The notes: a model not told the origin generated them from the letters alone. 64,000 nt of DNA from an uncultured Paracoccaceae bacterium (GCA_951812615.1 CATOSU010000005.1:124001-188000), one strand, 5' to 3'; positions 17,489 through 26,809 are shown, counted from the stretch's first letter. Translations and numbers: made by a program.

Positions 17489-17812
17489 TTAGTCTTCGTC
17501 TTCGGACGAAACGTCCGCGATCTCGTCCAGCGAGACGTTTTCATCGTCGTCGCTTTCCAGAAGATCGTCGTTCAGGTCCACCTCGACATCATCATCGTCG
17601 TCCAGAACGACATCTTCTTCGCTCTCTGTGGCCTGTTTTGCCTTCACGGCGTTTGCGTCTTCGGCGTCTGCCGCAATCATCCGGTTCTTGCCAACATCAA
17701 GTTCGACAACTTCGCCGGTGTACGGGCTGACGATCGGGTTCTTGTTCAGGTCGTAGAACCGCTTGCCAGTGGTCGGGCAAATCCGTTTTACGCCCCATTC
17801 TTCCTTGGGCAT
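17489..17812 (-). CDS. FYDLN-acid family protein (TIGR02300-like)
   Basis: Protein of 107 residues. The N-terminal part holds a single-cysteine ICPTTGKRFYDLNKNPIVSPYTGE motif that defines this alphaproteobacterial family, and the C-terminal half is an acidic low-complexity tail (runs of D and E, DDDDDVEVDLNDDLLESDDDE). The function is unknown. It is divergent from the YgjP-like peptidase gene and next to tRNA-Ala. Confidence 0.9.
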   Translation of the reverse strand: MPKEEWGVKRICPTTGKRFYDLNKNPIVSPYTGEVVELDVGKNRMIAADAEDANAVKAKQATESEEDVVLDDDDDVEVDLNDDLLESDDDENVSLDEIADVSSEDED

Positions 17813-17910
17813 TCTGATCCCTCAATTAACTGCTGAGTCGTATCGACGATTCTGGCCAACTGCCATAAGAGGTGGGGGCTGTCAAAGCCTTATGTAGCGG
17901 GTTCGCGGAC

Positions 17911-18591
17911 ATGCCGCAGATCAAATTGCCCGGTTCGCCGTCGGTCACGGTTCATCTCCGCCGCTCTTCGCGGGCACGGCGGCTGAGTTTGCGCGTCTCG
18001 CAGCTGGACGGCAAGGTGACCCTGACGCTGCCCGATTTTACCGACGAAGGCGAAGCGGCGGCCTTTGCCGAGGCCAAGGCGGATTGGATACGAAAACATC
18101 TGTCGCGGCGGCCGGAGGACGAGATTGTTGGCGTCGGCGGCCTCATTCCGGTCGAAGGCCGGATGCGCCGGATCGTGGAAGGCGCCCGCAGGGGTGTCAT
18201 GCTGACGGATGGCGAGCTGATCGTTGCGGCCAATTCATCCGGACGCCGGATCCGCGCGTTCCTGACCGAGCTGGCGCGGGACAGGCTGGCGGCCGCTGCA
18301 GACCACTACGCCGCCCGGCTTGGCCGGACCTACAGCGCGATCACTCTGCGGGATACCCGGTCACGTTGGGGGTCCTGTTCGGACCGCGGCCGGCTGATGT
18401 TCTCCTGGCGTCTGGTCATGGCCCCGCCTGAAGTGTTGAATTACGTTGCGGCGCATGAGGTCGCACATCTGAAGGAAATGCACCACGGCCCGACCTTCTG
18501 GGCCGAGGTGGAGCGTATCTACGGTTCCTGCGGCGAAGAGCGCCGCTGGCTGCACGAAAACGCCGGCGAGCTGCATCGCTACAGGTTCTGA
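17911..18591 (+). CDS. YgjP-like zinc metallopeptidase (M48/DUF45)
   Basis: Predicted zinc protease of about 226 residues. The HExxH motif is visible in AAHEVAHLKEMHHGPTFW, where two histidines ligate zinc and the C-terminal HHGPTFW is the other family mark, after the conserved WGSCSDRGRLMFSWRL. No signal peptide or membrane helix is seen, so it is cytoplasmic. I used the ATG at 17911; an upstream GTG at 17872 would add 13 residues. The substrate is unknown. Confidence 0.85.
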   Translation: MPQIKLPGSPSVTVHLRRSSRARRLSLRVSQLDGKVTLTLPDFTDEGEAAAFAEAKADWIRKHLSRRPEDEIVGVGGLIPVEGRMRRIVEGARRGVMLTDGELIVAANSSGRRIRAFLTELARDRLAAAADHYAARLGRTYSAITLRDTRSRWGSCSDRGRLMFSWRLVMAPPEVLNYVAAHEVAHLKEMHHGPTFWAEVERIYGSCGEERRWLHENAGELHRYRF

Positions 18592-18639
18592 GCCGTGTGG
18601 CCGGCTTGACGGCAACCCGTTTTGTGATCACGTTTGGAT

Positions 18640-19290
18640 ATGCTTGCTGCAAACCGTCCCGGAGATTCTTCTTCCGTTGCCCATGATCGCGTGTACCGCA
18701 CGCTGCGTAGCCGTATCATGCACGGGCAATTGCCACCGGGACACGCGCTCACCCTGCGGGGGATAGGGCGCGAATTCGATGTGTCGATGACCCCCGCAAG
18801 GGAAGCCGTACGACGGTTGGTGGCCGAAGGCGCGCTGCAGCTGTCGAGCTCGGGGCGTGTGTCGACGCCGGAACTGAACCCGGATCGAATTGAAGAGCTT
18901 GCTTCGATCCGCGCGCTGCTGGAAGTGGAACTGGCCAGCCGCGCCTTGCCGCGGGCGCATTTCGCTCTGATCGAACGTTTGCAGACCATAAACGGCACCA
19001 TCGCCCAGATGGTGTCAGCGCGCGATTCCGTTGGCTACATTCGCACGAACCTCGAGTTTCACCGGACGTTGTACCTGCGCGCGCAGGCGCCGGCGATGCT
19101 GGCTCTGGCGGAAACCGTATGGCTGCAGCTTGGGCCAACGATGCGATCGCTGTACGGACGCCTGAACCGGACAGAGCCGCCGCAATTCCATCGGATGATT
19201 CTCGCCGCGCTCAAGGCTGGCGATGAACCGGGCCTGCGGCTCGCGATCCGTTCGGATGTCACACAGGGATTGAGGCTGCTGACCCGTTGA
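18640..19290 (+). CDS. GntR-family (FCD) transcriptional regulator
   Basis: 216 residues: a winged helix with LTLRGIGREFDVSMTPAREAVRRLVAEGAL, then an FCD ligand domain of about 130 residues (NLEFHRTLYLRAQ is the conserved helix). It is convergent with accA, only 12 bases between the two stops, and no obvious target gene adjoins it. A TTG two codons upstream (18634) is an alternative start. Confidence 0.85.
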   Translation: MLAANRPGDSSSVAHDRVYRTLRSRIMHGQLPPGHALTLRGIGREFDVSMTPAREAVRRLVAEGALQLSSSGRVSTPELNPDRIEELASIRALLEVELASRALPRAHFALIERLQTINGTIAQMVSARDSVGYIRTNLEFHRTLYLRAQAPAMLALAETVWLQLGPTMRSLYGRLNRTEPPQFHRMILAALKAGDEPGLRLAIRSDVTQGLRLLTR

Positions 19291-19302
19291 ACCGAACCTG
19301 GC

Positions 19303-20265
19303 TCAGGCCGCGAGCCCGCGCTTACCCATGTTCAGGTATTTCTCCCGCCGCCGCGCCACCAGCTTTTTTGGGGACTTTCCGCTGTGTTCCTTCAGCATCT
19401 CTGCGATGGTGCTGCCAACGGCTTCGATGGTCTCCGCACGCCCCCTGTGGGCTCCGCCCAGAGGCTCGGTGATAATCCGGTCGGCGACACCCAACTGATA
19501 CAGATCCTGCGCCGTCAGACGCAGCGCCTGCGCCGCTTCGCGCATCTTTTCAGCGTCTTTCCACAGGATGGAGGCGCAGCCCTCAGGTGTGATCACCGAA
19601 TAGAACGAATGCTCCAGCATCGCCACACTGTCGGCCGTGGCAAATGCAACCGCACCGCCGGAACCGCCTTCGCCGATGATGACGCTGATCAACGGCACGC
19701 CTATCTGCAGGCAGGTCTCGGTCGAACGGGCGATCGCTTCGGACTGGCCGCGTTCCTCAGCGCCTTTTCCGGGATACGCGCCGGGCGTGTCGACCAGTGT
19801 AATGACAGGCAAACCGAACCGGTCCGCCAGCCGCATCAAACGGATTGCCTTGCGATACCCTTCCGGCCGGGCCATGCCGAAATTGCGCTCGATCCGGGAG
19901 TTTGTATCGAAGCCTTTTTCATGGCCGATTACCATGACCGGCTTGTCCCTGAACCGGGCCAGTCCGCCCATGATCGCGTGGTCATCGGCAAAATTCCGGT
20001 CGCCTGCCAGCGGTGTGTACTCGGTGAACAACGCATCGATGTAGTCACGGCAATGGGGCCGTTCGGGATGGCGCGCGACCTGACATTTCCGCCAGGGGGT
20101 CAGATCCTTGTAAAGATCCCTCAGAATGGTCTGGGCCTTGGTGTCCAGCGCCGCGGCTTCCTCGGCCACGTCCATTTCCTCGTTCGAACGGGCCAGCGCC
20201 CGCAACTCTTCGGCCTTGCCTTCGATCTCGGCCAGAGGTTTTTCGAAATCCAGATACTGGGTCAT
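19303..20265 (-). CDS. accA: acetyl-CoA carboxylase carboxyltransferase subunit alpha
   Basis: Alpha half of the carboxyltransferase of acetyl-CoA carboxylase, the committing step of fatty acid synthesis; it works with AccD in an A2B2 complex. The length of 320 residues is normal. Marks include [47 protein letters not shown] and [38 protein letters not shown]. The start at 20265 ([10 protein letters not shown]) matches the family; the open frame to 20355 is an artefact. Confidence 0.96.
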   Translation of the reverse strand: MTQYLDFEKPLAEIEGKAEELRALARSNEEMDVAEEAAALDTKAQTILRDLYKDLTPWRKCQVARHPERPHCRDYIDALFTEYTPLAGDRNFADDHAIMGGLARFRDKPVMVIGHEKGFDTNSRIERNFGMARPEGYRKAIRLMRLADRFGLPVITLVDTPGAYPGKGAEERGQSEAIARSTETCLQIGVPLISVIIGEGGSGGAVAFATADSVAMLEHSFYSVITPEGCASILWKDAEKMREAAQALRLTAQDLYQLGVADRIITEPLGGAHRGRAETIEAVGSTIAEMLKEHSGKSPKKLVARRREKYLNMGKRGLAA

Positions 20266-20388
20266 GGGCTCTCTCACGCGGCAAACCTGCGGGCTATATG
20301 GCGCTGTGTCGGGCAAGATGCAACTCAGCAAGATTTGTCCGCTGCTGTTGTGCAATACCGGGGCCGTAAATGAACCGGAGGATCAGGG

Positions 20389-21222
20389 GTGCAAAGTTAC
20401 GAAGATCGGCTGCGGCGTGTCATTCAGTACATCTATGACAATCCTGCCGGTGATTTGTCGCTGGACAATCTGGCCGATGTGGCCGCGTTCAGCCGGTTCC
20501 ACTGGCACAGGGTGTTTCACGCGATGACTGGTGAAACCTGTGCCGAGGCGGTGCGCCGGGTGCGGGCAACGCGGGCCTCTGTCTGGCTGCTGGAAACGAA
20601 CGACCCGATCAGCCAGATCGCGACCCGGTCGGGATATGACAATCCGCAAAGCTTCGCGCGCGCCTTCCGTGACGTGTTCGGAATGACACCTGCGCTGTTT
20701 CGCAAATCCGGCACGCCGGAGGATTTGAAAATGACCCTGAGAACAGGAGATTCAGAAATGTACGAATTTGAACTAAGAGACCTTCCTCCTTACCGGCTGG
20801 CCGGGCTGTACCATTCCGGGCCGTACCCCGAGATCGGCCGCACATTCGAAGAACTCGGCGCGGTGTTCACATCGCGCGGATTCTGGCCGCAGGCACGCAG
20901 CATGGCGGCTATCTACTATGATAGCCCCGAAGCCGTGGAACCGGACGTCTTGCGCAGTTTTGCAGCCGTGGAGGTATCCGATGATTTCGTCACGCCCGAA
21001 GATCTGAAAGAGGTCACTCTGCCTGGCGGGCGTCATGCCGTGCTGCGGCTGACAGGGCCCTACACCGGCCTCGCGGCGGCGTGGCAGCATCTTTACTCTG
21101 TCTGCCTGCCCGGGTCCGGTGAAGTCCCGGCGGATGCGCCTCCGTTTGAATTGTACCCGAACTCGCCTTTCGACACGGCGCCGGCGGATCTGCTAACGAA
21201 TATCTGCGTACCCCTCAGGTAG
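20389..21222 (+). CDS. AraC-family regulator with C-terminal GyrI-like domain
   Basis: Protein of 277 residues starting at GTG with an AGGAG site. Two AraC helix-turn-helix motifs lie at about residues 5-105 (LSLDNLADVAAFSRFHWHRVF and ISQIATRSGYDNPQSFARAFRDVFGMTPALFRK). A GyrI-like small-molecule-binding domain occupies about residues 118-277, as in the SbmC/Rob-type effector-binding regulators. It is likely a multidrug or toxic-compound sensor. The next gene also encodes a GyrI-like domain. Confidence 0.88.
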   Translation: MQSYEDRLRRVIQYIYDNPAGDLSLDNLADVAAFSRFHWHRVFHAMTGETCAEAVRRVRATRASVWLLETNDPISQIATRSGYDNPQSFARAFRDVFGMTPALFRKSGTPEDLKMTLRTGDSEMYEFELRDLPPYRLAGLYHSGPYPEIGRTFEELGAVFTSRGFWPQARSMAAIYYDSPEAVEPDVLRSFAAVEVSDDFVTPEDLKEVTLPGGRHAVLRLTGPYTGLAAAWQHLYSVCLPGSGEVPADAPPFELYPNSPFDTAPADLLTNICVPLR

Positions 21223-21239
21223 CTGGCGAGGTTAGTCTC

Positions 21240-21905
21240 TTGGACAAGATTGATTTCAAAAAATCCGACCGGCATTTGTATACCGGCAGGATCGGGCGGT
21301 TTGACAGCCTTCGGGTGCCGGCGATGACCTTCCTGATGATCGCCGGAACCGGCGATCCGAATACCGCACCAGCCTACGCACAGGCGGTCGCGGCGCTGTA
21401 TGGGCTGAGTTATGGCATCAAGTTCGCGCGCAAGAAACGGTTTGGCCGTGACCATGTCGTGCCACCGCTGGAAGGGCTGTGGTGGGCGGATGACATGCGT
21501 ACATTTCAGACCCGGGAAAAATCGGCATGGAAATGGACGATGTGCCTGCGACAACCCGATGATGTTACAACGGAATTGCTGAGCGACATCCGCGCAGAGA
21601 TCATTGCAAAAAACAGCAAAAAGAAGAATCCGGCGACGGATACGGAAACCTTGTCCCGGACTCGGCTAGAGCTTTTCGACGAGGGCGACGTGGTGCAGGT
21701 GCTGCATATCGGCAGTTACGACGCGGAGAGCCCGGTTCTGGCGCGGATGCATCAGGAAGTGATCCCAGGTTTGGGTCTGGATATGCGGGGCCGGCATCAC
21801 GAGATATACCTGTCCGACCCCCGCCGTGTGTCCCCCGAAAAGCTGAAGACCATTCTGCGTCAGCCAGTGCAGCCGAAGATCGGGCTGGTCAGCCCGAAAG
21901 ACTGA
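21240..21905 (+). CDS. stand-alone GyrI-like domain protein
   Basis: Protein of 221 residues with the GyrI-like fold but no DNA-binding part. It has IDFKKSDRHLYTGRIGRF at the start and GRHHEIYLSDPRRVSPEKLKTILRQPV at the end, the signature end of this family. It follows the AraC-GyrI gene by 17 bases and starts with TTG. Relatives bind or hydrolyse small cyclic compounds; here the role is unknown. The stop overlaps the 3' end of the convergent LysE gene by 17 bases. Confidence 0.82.
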   Translation: MDKIDFKKSDRHLYTGRIGRFDSLRVPAMTFLMIAGTGDPNTAPAYAQAVAALYGLSYGIKFARKKRFGRDHVVPPLEGLWWADDMRTFQTREKSAWKWTMCLRQPDDVTTELLSDIRAEIIAKNSKKKNPATDTETLSRTRLELFDEGDVVQVLHIGSYDAESPVLARMHQEVIPGLGLDMRGRHHEIYLSDPRRVSPEKLKTILRQPVQPKIGLVSPKD

Positions 21906-22488
21906 GCACCGGCACCAGCGACAACAGCAGAAGAAACGCCATCGTGTAATTGAACAGGGTCAGCCGGCGCGGATTGGTCAGTACCCGGGCCATTTGCTGT
22001 CCGAGGATTGTCCATGTGCCAACGGACGGAATATTGATCGCCGCAAACACCGCCGCCACCAACAGCAGACCGGTCGCGGAGTTTTCCGGCAAGTAGATGG
22101 TCGTCGCCGTCAGGGCCATCGCCCAGGCCTTTGGGTTGACCCACTGAAACCCGGCAGCCTGCAGAAATGTCAGCGGGCGACTGGCGGTTTCCTGTGACCC
22201 GACCGGCCCGGCCGTTGCAATCCGCCATGCAAGATACAGCATATAAGCCGTCGCCGCGATCCTGAGCACGATGTTCGCGCCGGGGACTTCTACGAATACC
22301 TGCGCCAGTCCTGCACCGACCAGCAGGATCATGGCGATGAACCCGCCGGCAATTCCCAGCATGTGCGGCAGAGTTCGGCGCAGTCCGAAATTCGCGCCCG
22401 AGGCCAACACCATCAGGTTGTTCGGCCCCGGCGTGATCGAGGAGACAAAGGCAAAAAGCGACAGGGCCGCAAGAACGTCATAGCTCAT
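21889..22488 (-). CDS. LysE/RhtB-family amino acid exporter
   Basis: Membrane exporter of 199 residues with six predicted helices and the family marks ITPGPNNLMVLASGANFG near the N-terminus and GFQWVNPKAWAMAL in the middle. LysE-type proteins export amino acids or related compounds. It is divergent from an Lrp/AsnC regulator gene 72 bases away, the normal pairing for this family. Confidence 0.9.
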   Translation of the reverse strand: MSYDVLAALSLFAFVSSITPGPNNLMVLASGANFGLRRTLPHMLGIAGGFIAMILLVGAGLAQVFVEVPGANIVLRIAATAYMLYLAWRIATAGPVGSQETASRPLTFLQAAGFQWVNPKAWAMALTATTIYLPENSATGLLLVAAVFAAINIPSVGTWTILGQQMARVLTNPRRLTLFNYTMAFLLLLSLVPVLSLSG

Positions 22489-22560
22489 GCGCCGGATTTT
22501 GATGAATTTGGGGCAAATGAAATTGCATTTTGGTGCAAACAGGAAGATATTTCACAACTA

Positions 22561-23013
22561 ATGATCAAGATTGACGAAAAGTCCGCCCATATATTGCAGA
22601 TAATGTCCGTTGACGGCCGGATCAGCAATCTCGCCCTGGCAGAACGGGTTGGCCTGTCGCCTTCGGCCTGCCTGCGGCGTGTTCAGGATCTTGAAAAAGC
22701 CGGGGTGATTTCAGGGTATCGCGCCGTCCTGAACCCCGCCGCCATGGGCATCGGTTTCATCGCTTACATGGGTGTCGGTCTGAGTGAACACAGCAAGACC
22801 GCGCAGGAGGTGTTCGAGCGCGGTGTCGCCGCCGCCCCCGAAGTGACCGAGTGCCACAACATCACCGGCTCCATCGAATATCTGTTGCGCGTTGAATGCA
22901 CCGACCTGCCCAGTTACAAGTTCTTTCACACTGATGTTCTGGGCCAGCTGCCGCATGTTCAGTCGATTACGACATATGTAGTGATCGGATCGCCCAAGGA
23001 GTCGAGAGCCTGA
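22561..23013 (+). CDS. Lrp/AsnC-family transcriptional regulator
   Basis: 150 residues: winged helix (ISNLALAERVGLSPSACLRRVQDLEKAGVISGYRAVL) followed by the RAM ligand-binding fold that assembles octamers. The ATG at 22561 (MIKIDEKSAH) is the family start; the open frame extends 66 residues upstream across the divergent lysE start. It probably controls the adjacent LysE exporter in response to an amino acid. Confidence 0.92.
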   Translation: MIKIDEKSAHILQIMSVDGRISNLALAERVGLSPSACLRRVQDLEKAGVISGYRAVLNPAAMGIGFIAYMGVGLSEHSKTAQEVFERGVAAAPEVTECHNITGSIEYLLRVECTDLPSYKFFHTDVLGQLPHVQSITTYVVIGSPKESRA

Positions 23014-23095
23014 ACGCAAAAAAACGCCGCCAAACCCGCGACTGTCGGGGTTTTGTCAGGTATCTGTCGTGGTGTCCCGATGGCGGAGACCGCAC

Positions 23096-23530
23096 ATGTC
23101 TTCAGACACGCAAACACAGGAGAAGGGAATGGCGCTCAGGGAGCGACGGCTTGCACGCGGCTGGTCTCAGGAGGATCTTGCAGCAGCGTCCGGCGTTTCC
23201 ACACGCACCATCCAGAGGATCGAACGTGGGCAGGAACCTGGCCCCGAAACGATCCGGAGCCTGGCTGCGGCGTTCGAAACGAATGTGGAAACACTGCGAA
23301 AGGGAATGACCATGACCGCAACCTCACCCAATGATATTTCTGAGCACGTCAGGGGCCTGCAACTACACCTTGCGATCTTTGTCCTCGTAATTCTGGTGCT
23401 GACCGGGGTCGCCGTTTTTGCCACCGGCTCACCCGGATGGGTGCTGTGGGTGGTTGTCTTCTGGCTGATGGGTATCGCAATTCACGCGGTATCGGTCCGT
23501 ATCATGTACGGGCCGTTCCGCCTGTTCTGA
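23096..23530 (+). CDS. XRE-family HTH protein with two C-terminal membrane helices
   Basis: 144 residues. An XRE helix-turn-helix occupies about residues 13-70 (WSQEDLAAASGVSTRTIQRIERGQEPGPETIRSLAAAF), followed by a short linker and two hydrophobic segments (HLAIFVLVILVLTGVAVFA and WVLWVVVFWLMGIAIHAVSV), the 2TM arrangement. It would sit as a membrane-bound DNA-binding protein. The ATG at 23096 has GGAG upstream. The target is unknown. Confidence 0.85.
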   Translation: MSSDTQTQEKGMALRERRLARGWSQEDLAAASGVSTRTIQRIERGQEPGPETIRSLAAAFETNVETLRKGMTMTATSPNDISEHVRGLQLHLAIFVLVILVLTGVAVFATGSPGWVLWVVVFWLMGIAIHAVSVRIMYGPFRLF

Positions 23531-23536
23531 CGCGGC

Positions 23537-24496
23537 TCAGCCGCCGGCAATCATTTCCGACTGACGCACGATCACTTCGGCCTGTTTGATCGACGCAATA
23601 TCGACCAGCCGGCCTTTGTAAACCGTCGCGCCTTCGCCCTTGGCCTTGGCCTCTTCCATTGCGGCCAGAATTTCGCGAGCCTCGTTCACGGCGTCTTCGG
23701 ACGGCGTGAACACCTCGTTGGCCAAAGTGACCTGCTTGGGGTGGATCGCCCACTTCCCGACCATGCCCAGCGTGGCCGACCGCAGCGCTTGTGCGCGAAA
23801 ACCTTCATCGTCCGAAAAATCCCCGAACGGGCCGTCAACTGGCAGCACGCCATGGGTCCGGCAGGCCGCGACGATCGTCGCCTGCGCCCAATGCCACGGA
23901 TCGGACCAGTGTTTCTGGCCTTCATGCAGCATATAGTAGTTTTCCTGCGTCCCGCCGATGCCGGTGGTCGCCATGCCCATGCTGGCCGCGAAATCCGCCG
24001 CGCCAAGGCTCATCGCTTCCATCCGGGGAGAGCTGGCTGCAATCTCCTCGACATGGGCAATTCCGGCGGCGCTCTCGATGATGACTTCGAATGCGATCTT
24101 CTTGTTGCGGCCCTTTGCCGTTTCGATCGCCGTTACCAGAGCATCAACTGCGTAAACATCTGCCGCGCAGCCGACCTTGGGGATCATGATCTGGTCCAGC
24201 CGCTCTCCCGCCTGCTCCATCAGGTTGACGACATCGCGATACCAATAGGGTGTATCCAGCCCGTTGATCCGCACCGAAAGCGTCTTGCTGCCCCAGTCTA
24301 TATCCGAGATGGCCGCGATGATGTTCGCCCGTGCAGCATCCTTGTCGCTCGGCGCAACCGAATCCTCGAGATCAAGGTTGATTACATCCGCGGCGCTGGC
24401 GGCCATTTTCTCGAAAATCGCCGGGCGGGAGCCCGGGCCAAACAGCTGGCAACGGTTCGGGCGGGCGGGTGCGGCGGGCTGGATGCGAAAGGACAT
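23537..24496 (-). CDS. mcl1: L-malyl-CoA/beta-methylmalyl-CoA lyase
   Basis: CitE-like lyase of 319 residues, nearly identical in pattern to Mcl1 of Rhodobacter sphaeroides from the start (MSFRIQPAAPARPNRCQLFG) through INLDLEDSV, the metal-site region FEVIIESAAGI and WAIHPKQV. It cleaves beta-methylmalyl-CoA to glyoxylate and propionyl-CoA and malyl-CoA to glyoxylate and acetyl-CoA, in the ethylmalonyl-CoA pathway. Ethylmalonyl-CoA genes (ccr and others) are not nearby. The ATG at 24496 fits the family. Confidence 0.92.
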   Translation of the reverse strand: MSFRIQPAAPARPNRCQLFGPGSRPAIFEKMAASAADVINLDLEDSVAPSDKDAARANIIAAISDIDWGSKTLSVRINGLDTPYWYRDVVNLMEQAGERLDQIMIPKVGCAADVYAVDALVTAIETAKGRNKKIAFEVIIESAAGIAHVEEIAASSPRMEAMSLGAADFAASMGMATTGIGGTQENYYMLHEGQKHWSDPWHWAQATIVAACRTHGVLPVDGPFGDFSDDEGFRAQALRSATLGMVGKWAIHPKQVTLANEVFTPSEDAVNEAREILAAMEEAKAKGEGATVYKGRLVDIASIKQAEVIVRQSEMIAGG

Positions 24497-24540
24497 GGGC
24501 GTCTCCGGCAATGATGTTTCATTTTTGTTGGCCGGAGAGG

Positions 24541-24695
24541 TAGATAATTGCGCGCCTTGCTGCAAGCGCATTTTGCAACTGCAGAATAACCGCGTCGGCG
24601 CCACCCTATACGCCGGCTGTCTTCTGCGCGGTCAATCTTGTGGGCGCAAAAATATTGCGCAAATCTCTGCGAACTCCGGAGAATTTTGCGAAACT
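24541..24695. promoter_or_regulatory. mcl1/dgcN divergent region with repeated TTGCRAA-type motifs
   Basis: The 280-bp gap between divergent mcl1 and dgcN holds repeated motifs: TTTTGCAACT at 24571-24580, TTGCGCAAAT at 24655-24664, CTGCGAACT at 24667-24675 and TTTTGCGAAACT at 24684-24695. They resemble the TTTGCAAA/TTTGCGAAA elements of short-chain acyl-CoA sensing regulators of the ScfR group (PccR, RamB). The match is by eye and no such regulator lies in the window. Confidence 0.45.
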
Positions 24696-24776
24696 CACTG
24701 ATGGATGCCATGGATCTGCAACCGAATCCGGGCGGTACCCTGTACCATCGCGCAGTGCTGCGCGTGGAGAACAACA

Positions 24777-25781
24777 ATGATTCAGACCCCCTACCTGCTT
24801 TTTCTGGGCGATGCGCCCGACCAACTGGCCGCGAAGGTCGCCCAGGGGATCCGGGACTGGCGTCCCGAAAACGCCGTCGGGCAATTCCGGATGGACGGAT
24901 GCAAGGCCGATCTGGGATTGACGGATATGTCTCTGACCGAGGCCCGCGAGGCCGGGGCGCGGACGCTTGTAATCGGCGTGGCCAACCGCGGCGGTTTCAT
25001 TTCGCCGGAATGGAAAAAGGTGCTGGTCATGGCGCTGGAAGAGGGCTTTGACCTCGCCAGCGGCCTGCACAACCTGTTGCGGGACGAACCGGATCTTGCG
25101 GCTGTGGCCGAGGTGACCGGGCGCAGCCTGCATGACGTGCGTCTGCCCGAGGTGGATTATCCCATTGCCAATGGCCGCAAGCGGTCTGGCAAGCGGATGC
25201 TGGCAGTCGGCACAGACTGTTCCTGCGGTAAAATGTATACCGCGCTGGCCACCGATCAGGCGATGCGCGAAAAAGGCATGAAAAGCACGTTCCGCGCCAC
25301 CGGTCAGACCGGTATTCTGATCACCGGCGACGGGGTGCCGCTGGATGCGGTGGTCGCGGATTTCATGGCCGGATCGATCGAGTCTGTTACACCTGACAAC
25401 GATGACGATCACTGGGACATCATCGAAGGGCAGGGATCACTCTACCATGTTTCCTATTCCGGTGTGACGATGGCATTGGTGCATGGCGGTCAGCCCGACG
25501 CGCTGGTGATCTGTCACGAACCGACCCGCACGCATATGCGCGGCCTGCCGCATTTCGATTTGCCGACGATCGAACAGGTGCGCGACACGGCGCTGACCCT
25601 CGCGCGAGTGGCCAATCCGGACTGTCAGGTGGTTGGTATTTCGATCAACACGCAGCACATGGCCGAGGACGAAGCGCTGAGCTATATGGCCGGGGTCGAA
25701 GAACGACTCGGCTTGCCGACGATCGATCCGTTTCGACAGGGCGCGGGGCGACTGGCCGACGCGCTGGGCGCCATCACCTGA
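24777..25781 (+). CDS. dgcN: D-glutamate N-acetyltransferase DgcN (DUF1611)
   Basis: DUF1611 protein of 334 residues. Its P-loop-like GTDCSCGK lies at 145-152 with downstream GQGSLYHVSYSG and VICHEPTRTHMRG. In marine proteobacteria this family is the N-acetyltransferase DgcN, which acetylates D-glutamate so that DgcA can racemise it. The ATG at 24777 fits the family start; the longer frame from 24705 is ignored. The following dgcA and D-amino-acid transaminase genes strongly support the assignment. Confidence 0.85.
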   Translation: MIQTPYLLFLGDAPDQLAAKVAQGIRDWRPENAVGQFRMDGCKADLGLTDMSLTEAREAGARTLVIGVANRGGFISPEWKKVLVMALEEGFDLASGLHNLLRDEPDLAAVAEVTGRSLHDVRLPEVDYPIANGRKRSGKRMLAVGTDCSCGKMYTALATDQAMREKGMKSTFRATGQTGILITGDGVPLDAVVADFMAGSIESVTPDNDDDHWDIIEGQGSLYHVSYSGVTMALVHGGQPDALVICHEPTRTHMRGLPHFDLPTIEQVRDTALTLARVANPDCQVVGISINTQHMAEDEALSYMAGVEERLGLPTIDPFRQGAGRLADALGAIT

Positions 25782-25843
25782 GTGCTCGTCACGTGACAAG
25801 CGATGAGCGTCCGAAAGGGAGCGTAGAGCGGCTGGAGAATGCG

Positions 25844-26809
25844 ATGAACGTGAGTGTAACCCGCGATGTTTTTCCGCTGGCACAGGTGTTTACCATCAGC
25901 CGGGGATCCCGGACCGAGGCACAGGTTCTGACCGTGCATCTTTCGGATGGCCCCACCCGCGGATGGGGTGAATGCGTGCCCTATGCCCGCTATGGGGAAA
26001 CGCTCGACAGTGTTCAGGCCCAGATCGAGGCGCTGCCGGAAACGTTTGATCGCGCGGCGCTGCAGACGCTTTTGCCACCGGGTGCCGGGCGGAATGCGGT
26101 CGATTGCGCGCTTTGGGACCTTGAGGCAAAACGCGCAGGAAAACGCGTATGGGACCTGGCCGGACTGCCCGCGCCGGGGCCTGAGATTACCGCCTACACC
26201 CTGTCGCTGGACACTCCGGACGCGATGCAGGCACAGGCCGCGAAAAATGCGCACCGCCCGCTTTTGAAGATCAAGCTCGGCACGCCCGACGACATGCCCC
26301 GGTTGGAGGCCGTTCGGGCCGGTGCACCGAAAGCCAAAATCATCGTCGACGCAAATGAAGGCTGGAGTGCCGAAGTCTATGCGGACCTCGCCCCGCATCT
26401 GGTCCGGCTGGGTGTGGCGCTGGTGGAGCAGCCGCTGCCGGCCGGAGAGGATGAAGCGTTGCTGGGAATGGACCGGCCTGTCCCTGTCTGCGCCGACGAA
26501 AGCTGCCATGACCGCGACAGTCTGCCGAACCTGAAGGGCAAGTATGACGTGGTGAATATCAAGCTGGACAAGACCGGAGGCCTGACCGAGGCGCTGGCCC
26601 TGCGCGAGGCTGCGCTGGCCGCGGGCTTTGGTATTATGGTCGGCTGCATGGTCGGGTCGTCGCTGGCGATGGCACCTGCGGTTCTGGTGGCGCAGGGGGC
26701 CGGCGTAGTAGACCTCGACGGGCCGCTTCTGCTGGCCGGGGACAGAAATCCGCCGCTTGACTACGATGGCGCAGGCGTGCATCCGCCGGTGGCGGAACTC
26801 TGGGGATGA
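25844..26809 (+). CDS. dgcA: N-acetyl-D-glutamate racemase DgcA (enolase superfamily)
   Basis: Enolase-superfamily protein of 321 residues in the dipeptide-epimerase subgroup. Catalytic and metal residues are visible: K142-I-K144, D169 (VDANEGW), E195 (VEQPL), D218 (CADES) and K240 (NIKLDKTGG). Next to dgcN it is best read as DgcA, which interconverts N-acetyl-D- and N-acetyl-L-glutamate; a true dipeptide epimerase (Ala-Glu) is the alternative. The ATG at 25844 has GGAG upstream. Its end overlaps the next gene by four bases. Confidence 0.85.
   Translation: MNVSVTRDVFPLAQVFTISRGSRTEAQVLTVHLSDGPTRGWGECVPYARYGETLDSVQAQIEALPETFDRAALQTLLPPGAGRNAVDCALWDLEAKRAGKRVWDLAGLPAPGPEITAYTLSLDTPDAMQAQAAKNAHRPLLKIKLGTPDDMPRLEAVRAGAPKAKIIVDANEGWSAEVYADLAPHLVRLGVALVEQPLPAGEDEALLGMDRPVPVCADESCHDRDSLPNLKGKYDVVNIKLDKTGGLTEALALREAALAAGFGIMVGCMVGSSLAMAPAVLVAQGAGVVDLDGPLLLAGDRNPPLDYDGAGVHPPVAELWG

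Noticed and set aside
19384-20373. 329-residue open frame on the plus strand
   Set aside because: Antisense to accA, which is full length and has strong family motifs.
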